A DNA stretch of 64,000 bases, from NCBI GenBank assembly GCA_050011815.1, contig JBEKIJ010000011.1, positions 1-64,000 on the forward strand. Direction: 5' to 3'. A model generated the notes under the pieces. It was not told the DNA's origin and made no database searches. It saw nothing but the letters and a program-made list of their open reading frames with translations. Source of the DNA: Chersky-840 sp050011815. GTDB taxonomy: Bacteria > Actinomycetota > Acidimicrobiia > Acidimicrobiales > UBA8190. The position numbers were made by a program, and so were the translations under genes. Numbering within the stretch: position 1 is the first letter of the stretch; each line of letters starts with the position of its first letter. Below are positions 34,038 through 42,173 of the stretch, piece after piece.

Positions 34038-35254
34038 GAGTCGGGTCCTTTCGTGCTGGGGCGGGTACCCCGGAAGTGCCCTCGGGCGCGCAGGTCGAAG
34101 ACCACCTTCACCGCGCCGCGCCGTCCCGCCGCACCGGCATGAGCGAGCGCCTCTTCGAAGCGGTCGAGCGGGTAGCGCGCCGAGACCAGCCGGCCGAGGC
34201 CCTTCACCGCCACGACCTCCATGGCCACGTCGAATGTGCGCCGCACCAGGCCGCCGATCTCCTCGGTGCCGTAGGCGTAGGCGCCGACGACGGTCACTTC
34301 GCGATGCCACAGCGACGCCAGGTCGACGCTGACCCGTCCGGGCATGCCCACGAGCACCACCCGGCCCCGAGGCCGGACCATCCGCAGCGCCTGGGCGATC
34401 GACTCGTCACTGCCCACGCAGTCGATCACGACGTCGGCCCCACCGGTGAGCGTCCCCGACGCCTCGAGCGAGCGAGAGCGACGCCGGACGGCCCGCACCA
34501 GCTGCTCGGGGTCGATCACCTCGTCGGCCCCGAGCTCCTGCGCCCACCGTCGCTGGTGGTCGTACTTGGCCCCGACGGCCAGCCATGCCGGTCGGGTCAG
34601 CTGGGCCAGGGCGGCGACGGTGCACAGGCCGAGGGTGCCCGCCCCCAGCACGGCCACGGTGCTCGTGGCCTCGACGCCGGCCGCCACCGCGGCGTGGACG
34701 GCGCAGGCGGTGGGTTCCACCATCACGGCGTCGTCGTCGGAGAGCTCGTCGGGCACACGATGGAGCTGGGCCTCGTGGGCGACCAGGCCGCCGCTCGACC
34801 ATCCGCCGCCGGTGTCGCTGCAGAACCCGATCTGGAGCCCCGGAGCCAGGTGGCCGAAGGCGACGCGTTCGCATCCTCCCGTGGCGCCCCGGCTGCACGC
34901 CGCGCAGGGCGGCACGATGCCGCGCGCCAGGCAGCCGAGGACGGGCTCGATCACCACGCGGGCGTCGGTGTCGTCGAGGGTGCCGACCACCTCGTGCCCG
35001 GGGACGAAGGGGAAGCTCACCACGTCCTCGAAGTACCGCGAGCTGCGCCCGTCGACGGTGGAGAGGTCCGACCCGCAGATCCCGGCCAGGATCGGATGCA
35101 CGCGGTGCCAGCGCGGCCCGGGCAGCTCGGGTGGCTCCACATCGGTGAAGTGCAAAGGGCCCACCGCCGCACCCCGGCCCGATCCCCCCACCACCGAGGC
35201 CAGGCGTGACGCCGCGAACCGCGCCAGGTTGTGCTCGAAGACGAGGCCCTTCAC
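34034..35254 (-). CDS. Zinc-dependent alcohol dehydrogenase (MDR family)
   Basis: The 406-residue medium-chain dehydrogenase shows catalytic-zinc residues in ILAGICGSDLSTVDG and FVPGHEVVG, a structural-zinc Cys cluster (CLARGIVPPCAACSRGATGG), and the nucleotide fold VAVLGAGTLGLCTVAALAQL. Start is a GTG at 35254 overlapping the upstream gene stop. With a fatty acyl-CoA reductase upstream it may interconvert a fatty aldehyde and alcohol, or oxidise a hydroxyl in a lipid precursor; the substrate is inferred only from context. Confidence 0.85.
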   Translation of the reverse strand: MKGLVFEHNLARFAASRLASVVGGSGRGAAVGPLHFTDVEPPELPGPRWHRVHPILAGICGSDLSTVDGRSSRYFEDVVSFPFVPGHEVVGTLDDTDARVVIEPVLGCLARGIVPPCAACSRGATGGCERVAFGHLAPGLQIGFCSDTGGGWSSGGLVAHEAQLHRVPDELSDDDAVMVEPTACAVHAAVAAGVEATSTVAVLGAGTLGLCTVAALAQLTRPAWLAVGAKYDHQRRWAQELGADEVIDPEQLVRAVRRRSRSLEASGTLTGGADVVIDCVGSDESIAQALRMVRPRGRVVLVGMPGRVSVDLASLWHREVTVVGAYAYGTEEIGGLVRRTFDVAMEVVAVKGLGRLVSARYPLDRFEEALAHAGAAGRRGAVKVVFDLRARGHFRGTRPSTKGPDS

Positions 35255-37776
35255 CGCCGACCTCCGCCCCCGGTCACCGGGGAGTCGGCACCCGAGGCCG
35301 CCGTCGCCCGCTCGACCATGCTCTCGAGTCGCGCCCACCAACGCGACACGCCGAGGTCCACGGGGCCGAAGGGGAGCGGCGGGCGGGCGCCGCCTCCCGC
35401 CTTCTGCCACTGCTCGACGTGCCACCCCCGTCGCCGGGCGATGGCGGCCAGCCTGGCCTCGGGGTTGACCGCCACCGGGAACCCGACGCACTCGAGGAGG
35501 GGCAGGTCCGATGCCGAGTCGGCGTAGGCGACGGCTTCGCCGAGGTCGAGGCCCTCAGCGGCGGCGTAGTCGGCGAGCACCAGGGCGCGCGCCTCCCCCG
35601 TGGGGGGGAGCTGGTCGAGGCGGCCCGTGAGCCGGCCGTCTGCGTCGTGGCCGAGTCGTGCGCAGACGACCTCGTCGAACAAGGGGGCCAAAGGCTCCAC
35701 CACGAAATCGAGGGCCCCGGTGATGAGCACGGTGCGGTGCCCCAGGGCCCGGTGGGCGCGCACCCGGGCGAAGCCGGCGGGGAACGACTTGGCCAGCAAG
35801 AGGTGATGGAACATCTCACGGGCGTCGCTGCGCAGCAGGTCGAGGGGCGCGCCGTCGTAGCGGCGGTAGAAACTGCGCAGGAAGTCACCCCGGTCGCGTC
35901 GGTCGAGGGCGAGGAGGGCGGGTGCTTCGCGCAGGATCCGCGCCGTGAACTTCACGCGCTCGCCCACGGGCAGGTGCCGGCTGGCCAGCCAGGCGTAGGA
36001 CTCCACGACGTTGGAGGCCACCAGGGTGTTCTCGAGATCGAAGGCGGCCAGGTGGCGCTCGGGCGACAAGATGGCGGCACGGGCCCGGTCGGACCGGCTG
36101 GCCATGGTCGACCGTCGGGGTGACGAGCGCACGCGGGCGTGCTCGACCACCGAGGGAAGGTGCACGTCCCGTACGTAGTCGGGCCAGGAGATGACCCCGG
36201 GATCGAAACAGAACACCGCTCTGTCGGCCGGCGACAGCCGCTCCCACAACGACAGGAGCCGGTCCACCCGGAAATGCGCCTCGGTCTCGGTGTAGGCGCC
36301 GTACAGCTCGGTGTAGCCCAGCGCCCGCTCGGCCTGGGAGCGCCGCTCTTCGACCCGGGCGGCCAGATCGGCGCGCTCGCCGCGCACGGGCAGATTCCCG
36401 AGGACCCGCTCGGCGGTCGTGAGCGCCTTCGTGGCCCGCTGCAGCTGGCGCTGCACCCGGCCGCGTCCGGGGAAGGACCATTGCGGGACCATGATGGGCT
36501 GCCCGTCGGAGTCATAGAGGGGGTGCTCGGTGAACCACGACCGCACCAGGTCGACGAGCTCGCCGTAGCGCAAGGGGTTCCGCACACTCGAGGCAACCTG
36601 GTACACCGTGGGACCGGCCGGGTCGGGACCCGCTGCGGAGACGGCGATGATGGCGGCCACGACCATGTCGACGGGGATGACGTCCACGACGCCCTCGGGG
36701 ACGCCGGGGAATTCGCGCAGCAGCCCGCGTCCGTAGGAGACGATGATGGGCTCGGCCATTCGGAAGCCGCGTATCCAACCCGGTCGGGGCTCGGCCAGCG
36801 CCGACTCGATGATCGAGGGGCGCACGATGGTGATGGGCAGATCGGGGTACGAGCCCACGAGGGCCCGTTCGCCGAGCGCCTTGGTGAAGGCATAGGCGTC
36901 GGGCCAGCCCAGCGCCTGGGCGCGTCCCCGCCCGCGCTCGACGAGCTGCGTGCGCACCCACTCGTCACGCAGCTTCTCCGCCCGCTCGGCCAGGAGGTGG
37001 GTGCCGGCCGCGCCCAATTCGGATCGGGCGCCCTTGGTGACCTGCGCCAGGCGCTCGGGCGAGCGCGAGGCGGACTCGAGGTCGTCGCGCAGACGCCGGG
37101 CCGCGGTCACCTCGCCGTCGATGTCCACCTCGGTGGTGACCGTAGTGTGGGTCCGGGCCCGCGCTCCCGATGCCAGCGCCTCGGTGGCGAGGGTCTCGGT
37201 GGCGTCACCTTGGTGCGTGCCGGCCACGTAAGCGGTGGAGACGGTGACGAGATGGGTGGGCGAGGCGTCGGGGTGCCGGTGCTGGCGTACGGCGGCCACC
37301 GACGTGATGGCCGCCGCCACGCGTGACGGGCCCAGCAGGTTCACCTCGACGGCGGTGTCGAGGGGGGCGTCGAAGGCCACGGTGGCAGCCGAATGCACCA
37401 CCACGTCGCACGAGGCGAGCAGGTCTCGCCCGTCGTCGTCGAGAGCGAGGCCGTCGCGCCCGATGTCCCCCGCCACCGCACTCAGCCGGGTCGCGACCAC
37501 GTCGTCGAATCTGTCGCCGAGCTCGTGGCGAAGACGGTCGAAGCAGTCGTTGCGCACCACTTCCCGTGCCAGCCGGGCCGCGGCGCTCGATCGCCGGGTG
37601 GGGCGCACCAACACCGCCACCTCGCACCCCGGGACGCAGCGCACGAGCCGTTCGACCAGGGCGGTACCGAGGAATCCGGTGGCCCCCGTGACGAGGATGC
37701 GCTGGCCCGACAGGGCGTGGGCGATGCCAGGCAGGCCCGGAAGCCCGACGGTCGTGGGGGTCGTCACCTCGGCCAC
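35251..37776 (-). CDS. Fatty acyl-CoA reductase-like SDR fused to HAD-IB domain
   Basis: The 841-residue protein starts with a reductase domain of the fatty acyl-CoA reductase (NAD_binding_4) type: the dinucleotide motif TGATGFLG (residues 30-37), VTVSTAYVAGT, the catalytic pair in DAYAFTKALGE (about residue 297), and a sterile-like C-terminal part. From about residue 570 comes a HAD-IB domain, with AAFDLENTLVASNVVESYAW in place of the usual D-x-D-x-T, TVLITGALDFVVEPLAPLF and AYADSASDLPLLE. FAR proteins reduce fatty acyl-CoA to aldehyde or alcohol; the fused HAD may remove a phosphate from a lipid intermediate, though its second catalytic Asp is Glu. GTG start 23 bp from the divergent TetR gene. 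Confidence 0.85.
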   Translation of the reverse strand: MAEVTTPTTVGLPGLPGIAHALSGQRILVTGATGFLGTALVERLVRCVPGCEVAVLVRPTRRSSAAARLAREVVRNDCFDRLRHELGDRFDDVVATRLSAVAGDIGRDGLALDDDGRDLLASCDVVVHSAATVAFDAPLDTAVEVNLLGPSRVAAAITSVAAVRQHRHPDASPTHLVTVSTAYVAGTHQGDATETLATEALASGARARTHTTVTTEVDIDGEVTAARRLRDDLESASRSPERLAQVTKGARSELGAAGTHLLAERAEKLRDEWVRTQLVERGRGRAQALGWPDAYAFTKALGERALVGSYPDLPITIVRPSIIESALAEPRPGWIRGFRMAEPIIVSYGRGLLREFPGVPEGVVDVIPVDMVVAAIIAVSAAGPDPAGPTVYQVASSVRNPLRYGELVDLVRSWFTEHPLYDSDGQPIMVPQWSFPGRGRVQRQLQRATKALTTAERVLGNLPVRGERADLAARVEERRSQAERALGYTELYGAYTETEAHFRVDRLLSLWERLSPADRAVFCFDPGVISWPDYVRDVHLPSVVEHARVRSSPRRSTMASRSDRARAAILSPERHLAAFDLENTLVASNVVESYAWLASRHLPVGERVKFTARILREAPALLALDRRDRGDFLRSFYRRYDGAPLDLLRSDAREMFHHLLLAKSFPAGFARVRAHRALGHRTVLITGALDFVVEPLAPLFDEVVCARLGHDADGRLTGRLDQLPPTGEARALVLADYAAAEGLDLGEAVAYADSASDLPLLECVGFPVAVNPEARLAAIARRRGWHVEQWQKAGGGARPPLPFGPVDLGVSRWWARLESMVERATAASGADSPVTGGGGRR

Positions 37777-37785
37777 GATCTCTGT

Positions 37786-37799
37786 CTACCATATGGTAG
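37786..37799. promoter_or_regulatory. Perfect 14-bp palindrome between divergent TetR and reductase genes
   Basis: CTACCATATGGTAG is a perfect inverted repeat filling most of the 23-bp gap between the GTG of the reductase gene (37776) and the GTG of the TetR gene (37800). Its position on top of both starts suits a TetR operator that represses both directions. The gap leaves no room for leader regions, so both messages are probably leaderless. Confidence 0.65.
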
Positions 37800-38501
37800 G
37801 TGGCAGGGGGAAGAAGGCCCAGCGCAGGGACAGACCGCCCCGAGGGCGGCACCGCCGACCGCATCCTCGACGCGGCGCTGGCCTCGTTCGGGTCCCGGGG
37901 CTACGAGGCGACGTCCCTGGACGCCCTGGCAGAGGGTCTCGGCGTGCGCAAGCAGTCGATCCTCTACTGGTTCCCGTCGAAAGAGGTCCTGCTCGAAGCG
38001 CTGATCGATCGCTCGGCTGCGGAACTGGCGAGCGCCCTCGAGGACTCCCTGGCCACCGCAGGACCAGGGTGGGAGCGGGTGGAGGCGGTGGTGCGGTCGG
38101 TCTTCCGGCTGGCGTCACGACGCCCCGAGCTCATCGGCCTGCTGCGGGAGGTGGGTCGACTGGGGCCGCCGTCCGCCACCCGGCTGATGCTCGTGCTCGA
38201 GCCCTTGGTCAAGCGGGCGTCGAGCTTTCTCGAGGACGAGATGGACGCAGGCCACATGCGTCGCCACGAACCGCGGCTGTTGCTTCTCGCTATCTATTCC
38301 ACCGTGGTGGGAATGATCACCGAGGTCGAGGTGCTGCGCGCCTTGGGGGAGGAGCCCACCCCTCGCTCCCTGGTTCGTCGCCGACAGGAGATCCTGCGAT
38401 TGCTGCGCTCGGCTCTCGTCGTCGACGGCGCAGACGAGACCTCAGCTGATCACGACGGCGCAGCGGGCGGCCGCGGTCGGGTCGGGCGCGGCGGGGTATA
38501 G
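37800..38501 (+). CDS. TetR-family repressor of the divergent lipid-type operon
   Basis: The 233-residue protein has the TetR DNA-binding region ADRILDAALASFGSRGYEAT then SLDALAEGLGVRKQSILYWF followed by PSKEVLLEALI, and an all-helical ligand domain with RLMLVLEPLVKRASSFLEDE. The C-terminal 25 residues are Gly/Arg-rich. GTG at 37800 is the only sensible start upstream of the helix-turn-helix, and it abuts the palindrome. It probably senses an acyl or lipid ligand and controls the FAR-HAD operon and itself. Its 3' end overlaps that of the convergent membrane-protein gene by about 50 bp. Confidence 0.9.
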   Translation: MAGGRRPSAGTDRPEGGTADRILDAALASFGSRGYEATSLDALAEGLGVRKQSILYWFPSKEVLLEALIDRSAAELASALEDSLATAGPGWERVEAVVRSVFRLASRRPELIGLLREVGRLGPPSATRLMLVLEPLVKRASSFLEDEMDAGHMRRHEPRLLLLAIYSTVVGMITEVEVLRALGEEPTPRSLVRRRQEILRLLRSALVVDGADETSADHDGAAGGRGRVGRGGV

Positions 38502-39415
38502 CGCTTGGAAGGGGGAGGCCCCGTGGGGGTCACTTCCTTCTTGGTGCGCCGGCGGGGCGACGAGGTGCGCTGGCGCGCCGCGCTGGCGCCGGCACGTCCC
38601 GCGGCACGAGGGTTGGCCGGAACCCGTCCGGTGCCGGCGCTACGCCTCGTCGTCGCCCCCCGCGCCGTCAGGACCCGCTGGTACTTGAACACGCGCCAGA
38701 TGAGGTAGCCCCCGAGCGCCCAGAAGGGCAGCGCGAACAGCGGCGATCCCATGGAGGTGCCGAGGAAGAGCAGCGAGAAGCCGACGAGGGACCGACGACG
38801 GGTCATGGCGATGGCGGCGACGATCCCCGACAACACGATCCGGACTCCGCCTTCGAGAAGGATGAGCGACTCACTCTCGTGCTTGGGGTTCACCTTCCCG
38901 TGGAGGAGGGCCGACGGGTTCAGGTGGATGGCGACCACCGTGAGCAGCACCCCGACGACGACACCGAGCGGTGCCGAGGTCAACGCCAGGAACCGTTCCC
39001 GGTCGTCGAGCTTCTTGATCCGGTGCGTGATCTCGGCGTTGGTCATGTCGGCGAGGTCGTCGACAGGACGCGTCCGGGTCTTGGCCGGAGAGGGGCCGAG
39101 GCGAGAGCTCGCTCTGCCGCCGGTCCCGGCGCCGTCGGTCGAGACATCGTCGGCATCGGTCGACTCATCGGAATCGGCGATCTCGGGCGCCTCGGCGTCG
39201 TCGTCGGCATCGGCATCGGCGTCGGCGTCGGTGGGCCCGGTGGGCACCGCACGCGTAATGCGGGGGGGCCGCGTGGTGCGCTCCGACGACGGGTCGCGCG
39301 CCGGGGGGGAGGGTGCCGGTGCACGCTGCAGGTTGGGCAGAGCCGTGAGGAAGCGCTGCCCGATCGTCAGTTTGGGTGGGGCGCCACCGAGGGCGTCGGA
39401 GTCGTCGTCGGTCAC
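38450..39415 (-). CDS. Hypothetical membrane protein with acidic low-complexity N-terminus
   Basis: From the GTG at 39415 (a GTG at 39436 is possible) the protein has 321 residues: a long disordered N-terminus with a DADADADADDD run and Pro/Thr-rich parts, a short helix ADMTNAEITHRIKKLDDRER, then three hydrophobic segments (SAPLGVVVGVLLTVVAIHL, GGVRIVLSGIVAAIAM, and GFSLLFLGTSMGSPLFALPF) and a basic Arg/Pro-rich tail. It is not a recognised enzyme family. The 3' end overlaps the convergent TetR gene. Confidence 0.65.
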   Translation of the reverse strand: MTDDDSDALGGAPPKLTIGQRFLTALPNLQRAPAPSPPARDPSSERTTRPPRITRAVPTGPTDADADADADDDAEAPEIADSDESTDADDVSTDGAGTGGRASSRLGPSPAKTRTRPVDDLADMTNAEITHRIKKLDDRERFLALTSAPLGVVVGVLLTVVAIHLNPSALLHGKVNPKHESESLILLEGGVRIVLSGIVAAIAMTRRRSLVGFSLLFLGTSMGSPLFALPFWALGGYLIWRVFKYQRVLTARGATTRRSAGTGRVPANPRAAGRAGASAARQRTSSPRRRTKKEVTPTGPPPSKRYTPPRPTRPRPPAAPS

Positions 39416-39493
39416 CGGTGCTCGCTCAAAGTGCACACCAGGATATCGAAGGTCCTGGCGCCGCCCCCTCGGTGGCGACGGCCTCGGACCTGC

Positions 39494-40390
39494 TCACCCG
39501 TCCCAACCGGCGTCCGGGCGCACCAGCACGAGCCGCGTGCCCAGGTTGTCCTGAGGCTCGATGACCCGCGCCGGAGTGTCTGTGGGGAGCAGCCCGGGGA
39601 CCGCGCTCGACGGGTCGGCTCCGAGCGTGTCGCGGCGATCGGGCGCACCGGGGAGAGCGAAGGCCACGTGGTGCAGTCGTCCCGACAGGCCGCGCAACCA
39701 GGACCGCAGGGGCGTGTCGTCGCCCGAGGGCCGCCCCCCGGCACCCGACGTGGGGGCGATCACGCGAATGACGGGAGGCCCCGCCCAGGCCAGGTCGACG
39801 TACTCCCAGGTGCCGTCGGGCCCCGGGCCATGCGCGACGCGCCGCCCGCCCAGAAGAACCTCGAAGAGCCCGAGACCCTCCTCGAGGTCGGCCACGGCGT
39901 GGGTCACCCGCACCAGGGAGGCCGGTGGATCCCGACGAGCCGTGGGGAACCCCTCGGGTGGGGGCGACTCCCACGCGTAGGTGGCCTGGGCCAGCTGGAC
40001 GACGATGCCGGTGGCCTGGCGCGGGTGGAGGAACGCTTCTTTCCAGTCGGCGTTGGTGAGGTCCACACCGACCGGTGCCAAGCCCACCCCGCGAGCCTCG
40101 GTGATGGCTGCGGCGAGATCAGGAACCTTGAAGGTGAGGTGGTGGGGACCCGGGCCATGGCGGTCGAGAAAGCGGCGGAGGAAGGGGTTGTCGTCGGGCT
40201 GCCAGGGCTGGAGCACCTCGACTCGTCCGCCGTTGGCGTAGCTGAGCTGGGCGGGACCGAACCCGATGTTGAGCCCCCCCGAGCTCCACGTGCCCCCCAG
40301 CTCGACGGCGTAGCGGGGCCAGGCGTCCGACCAGTGCTCGACGGCGACGGCCACGTGGTCGAGGGCGGCGCCGGCGATGGTGGGGGACAT
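39494..40390 (-). CDS. Two-domain VOC (glyoxalase/epimerase-like) protein
   Basis: The 298-residue protein consists of two VOC modules. The first, residues 1-145, has GAALDHVAVAVEHWSDAWPR and the metal-ligand region HGPGPHHLTFKVPDLAAAI; the second, from about residue 165, has LVRVTHAVADLEEGLGLFEV and SGRLHHVAFALPG. Members include methylmalonyl-CoA epimerases, extradiol dioxygenases and glyoxalases. The spacing and GPGPHHLTF resemble the epimerase group, but I would not fix a substrate. It is divergent from the amidase gene. Confidence 0.8.
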   Translation of the reverse strand: MSPTIAGAALDHVAVAVEHWSDAWPRYAVELGGTWSSGGLNIGFGPAQLSYANGGRVEVLQPWQPDDNPFLRRFLDRHGPGPHHLTFKVPDLAAAITEARGVGLAPVGVDLTNADWKEAFLHPRQATGIVVQLAQATYAWESPPPEGFPTARRDPPASLVRVTHAVADLEEGLGLFEVLLGGRRVAHGPGPDGTWEYVDLAWAGPPVIRVIAPTSGAGGRPSGDDTPLRSWLRGLSGRLHHVAFALPGAPDRRDTLGADPSSAVPGLLPTDTPARVIEPQDNLGTRLVLVRPDAGWDG

Positions 40391-40478
40391 CGGCCCAGGT
40401 TGCCGTGCGCCGCGCCAGCGTGTCCATCTCCGGCCCCCCGGCGAGGCGCCGTCGTGCTCGGCGTGCTACGCGTGGGGC

Positions 40479-41885
40479 ATGGACTTTCGACGCGAGGCTG
40501 TCACCGATCTGGCGAGCGATGTGCGGTCGGGGAGGCGGAGCGCCCGGGAGCTCGTGGCCCACGCCCTCGAGCGTGTCGAGACGCTCAACCCCGGCCTGAA
40601 CGCATTCGTCGCCGTCGACGCCGACGCCGCCCTCGAGGCTGCCGCGGGCATCGATGCGGCGGTGGCCAAAGGCGACGATCCCGGGCCGTTGGCCGGTATC
40701 CCCATCGGCGTGAAGGACCTCGACGACGCGGCGGGGTTCGTCACGTCCCAGGGGTCCGCGGTGTTCGCGGGTGGCGCCCCCGCCGCGGCCGACTCGCCCT
40801 TGGTGGCGCGCCTGCGGGCGGCGGGGTGCGTGGTGATCGGCAAGACCAATACGCCCGAGCTGGGCTGGAAGGCCGATACCGACAACGTCAGCTTCGGCCC
40901 GACCTGTAACCCGTGGAACCCGGACTACAGCCCGGGCGGCTCGTCGGGGGGAGCGGCGGCCGCCATCGCCTCGGGCATGGTGCCCCTGGCCACGGGCTCC
41001 GACGGAGGGGGCTCGATCCGCATCCCGTCGTCGTGCTGCGGGTTGAGCGGTATCAAGCCGTCGCTGGGGCGCGTCCCCTCGGGTGGGGAGCACGGCTCGG
41101 AATGGCACGACCTGTCGACCAAGGGGCCCATGGCGCGGCGGGTCACCGATGTCGTCGCCGCGCTCGACGTCGCCGTCGGGCCCGACCCCACCGATATCCG
41201 CTCGCTTCCCAGGCCCGAGGCGTCCTGGCCCGCCGCTCTCGAAGGCGCCCAGCTTCCCACCAAGGTGGCGTGGTCTCCCACCCTCGGCTACGCCCCGCTC
41301 GACGACGAGGTCCGGGCCCGCTGCGAGGAGGTCGTGGGACGACTGGAGTCCCTCGGAACCGAGGTGGTCGAGCTCGAGGTCGTCTTCGACGAGGACCCGG
41401 TGCGCGACTGGCTCACGTTGGCCGTGGCCTACAACTGGCGGACGCTCGCCCCCTACCGCCACACCGAGCTCTGGGAGAAAGTCGACCCACTCCTGGCCGC
41501 GCAGGTGGACTGGGCCGCCGAGCACCTGTCTGCGCTCGACGTCGTGCGGGCGCAGGATGCGTGCCACACCATGAACCTCCGGCTGGTCGAGGTGTTTCGC
41601 GACGTCAGGTTGTTGTTGACCCCGACGTGCGCGGCACCACCGCCGCCTCGCGCCCTGTTGGGACAGGGACGTATCAACGGTGAGCTCGATCCCAACTGGG
41701 TCCGCTTCACCTATCCCTTCAACATGACACGCTCGCCGGCGGCGTCGGTGTGTGCCGGCCTCACCTCGGACGGACTGCCGGTCGGGATCCAACTCGTGGG
41801 TCCCCAGCACGCCGACCTGGTGGTGATCCGTTCGGCGGCCGCCCTCGAAGCCGCCATCGGGTTCGACGACGTGGCGCCCATCTGA
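40479..41885 (+). CDS. Amidase (amidase signature family)
   Basis: The 468-residue protein carries the Ser-cisSer-Lys triad of the amidase signature family: the catalytic Lys in PIGVKDLDDAAG, and the glycine/serine-rich YSPGGSSGGAAAAIASGMVP with both serines. VVIGKTNTPELGW and TGSDGGGSIRIPSSCCGLSG are also typical. These enzymes hydrolyse C-N bonds of amides, nitriles-derived amides or oligopeptide-like compounds. The ATG at 40479 is preferred, with an upstream reading being unsupported. The substrate is unknown; the gene is just upstream of the cobalamin leader but reads through no obvious coupling. Confidence 0.9.
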   Translation: MDFRREAVTDLASDVRSGRRSARELVAHALERVETLNPGLNAFVAVDADAALEAAAGIDAAVAKGDDPGPLAGIPIGVKDLDDAAGFVTSQGSAVFAGGAPAAADSPLVARLRAAGCVVIGKTNTPELGWKADTDNVSFGPTCNPWNPDYSPGGSSGGAAAAIASGMVPLATGSDGGGSIRIPSSCCGLSGIKPSLGRVPSGGEHGSEWHDLSTKGPMARRVTDVVAALDVAVGPDPTDIRSLPRPEASWPAALEGAQLPTKVAWSPTLGYAPLDDEVRARCEEVVGRLESLGTEVVELEVVFDEDPVRDWLTLAVAYNWRTLAPYRHTELWEKVDPLLAAQVDWAAEHLSALDVVRAQDACHTMNLRLVEVFRDVRLLLTPTCAAPPPPRALLGQGRINGELDPNWVRFTYPFNMTRSPAASVCAGLTSDGLPVGIQLVGPQHADLVVIRSAAALEAAIGFDDVAPI

Positions 41886-41949
41886 CAGGCAGGCCATGTC
41901 GGCCGTCCCGCCGACGCGACGGTGGCGACGGCCGGGGTGGAGGGCTAAC

Positions 41950-42095
41950 GTACGTTCGCTTCGGCCGCCAGCCGGAGTGGTGTAGGCCCAGCGAAGGCCG
42001 GTGAGATCCCGGCGCTGTCCCGCAACGGTGATGCCCCTTTCGGGGACGAGCCCGGACGCCTGTCCTGCATCGGCGAAACCTGTCCTCGGAGGAAG
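41950..42095 (+). promoter_or_regulatory. Cobalamin (AdoCbl) riboswitch
   Basis: The leader shows the class landmarks in order: GCCGGAGTGGTGTAGGCC, GCCGGTGAGATCCCGGC, GCTGTCCCGCAACGGT, and the late GAGCCCGGACGCCTG. This is the B12-box riboswitch that lowers expression when adenosylcobalamin is plentiful. It lies about 80 bp upstream of the binding-protein gene and should control the whole downstream uptake and assembly operon. Boundaries are approximate. Confidence 0.93.
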
Positions 42096-42173
42096 GGCGG
42101 TTCGTTGGACACCCGCCGTCGGGTGTTGCAGCGGGCGCACTTCGTCCTCCGCAACCCGATGGAGGATGACCAC

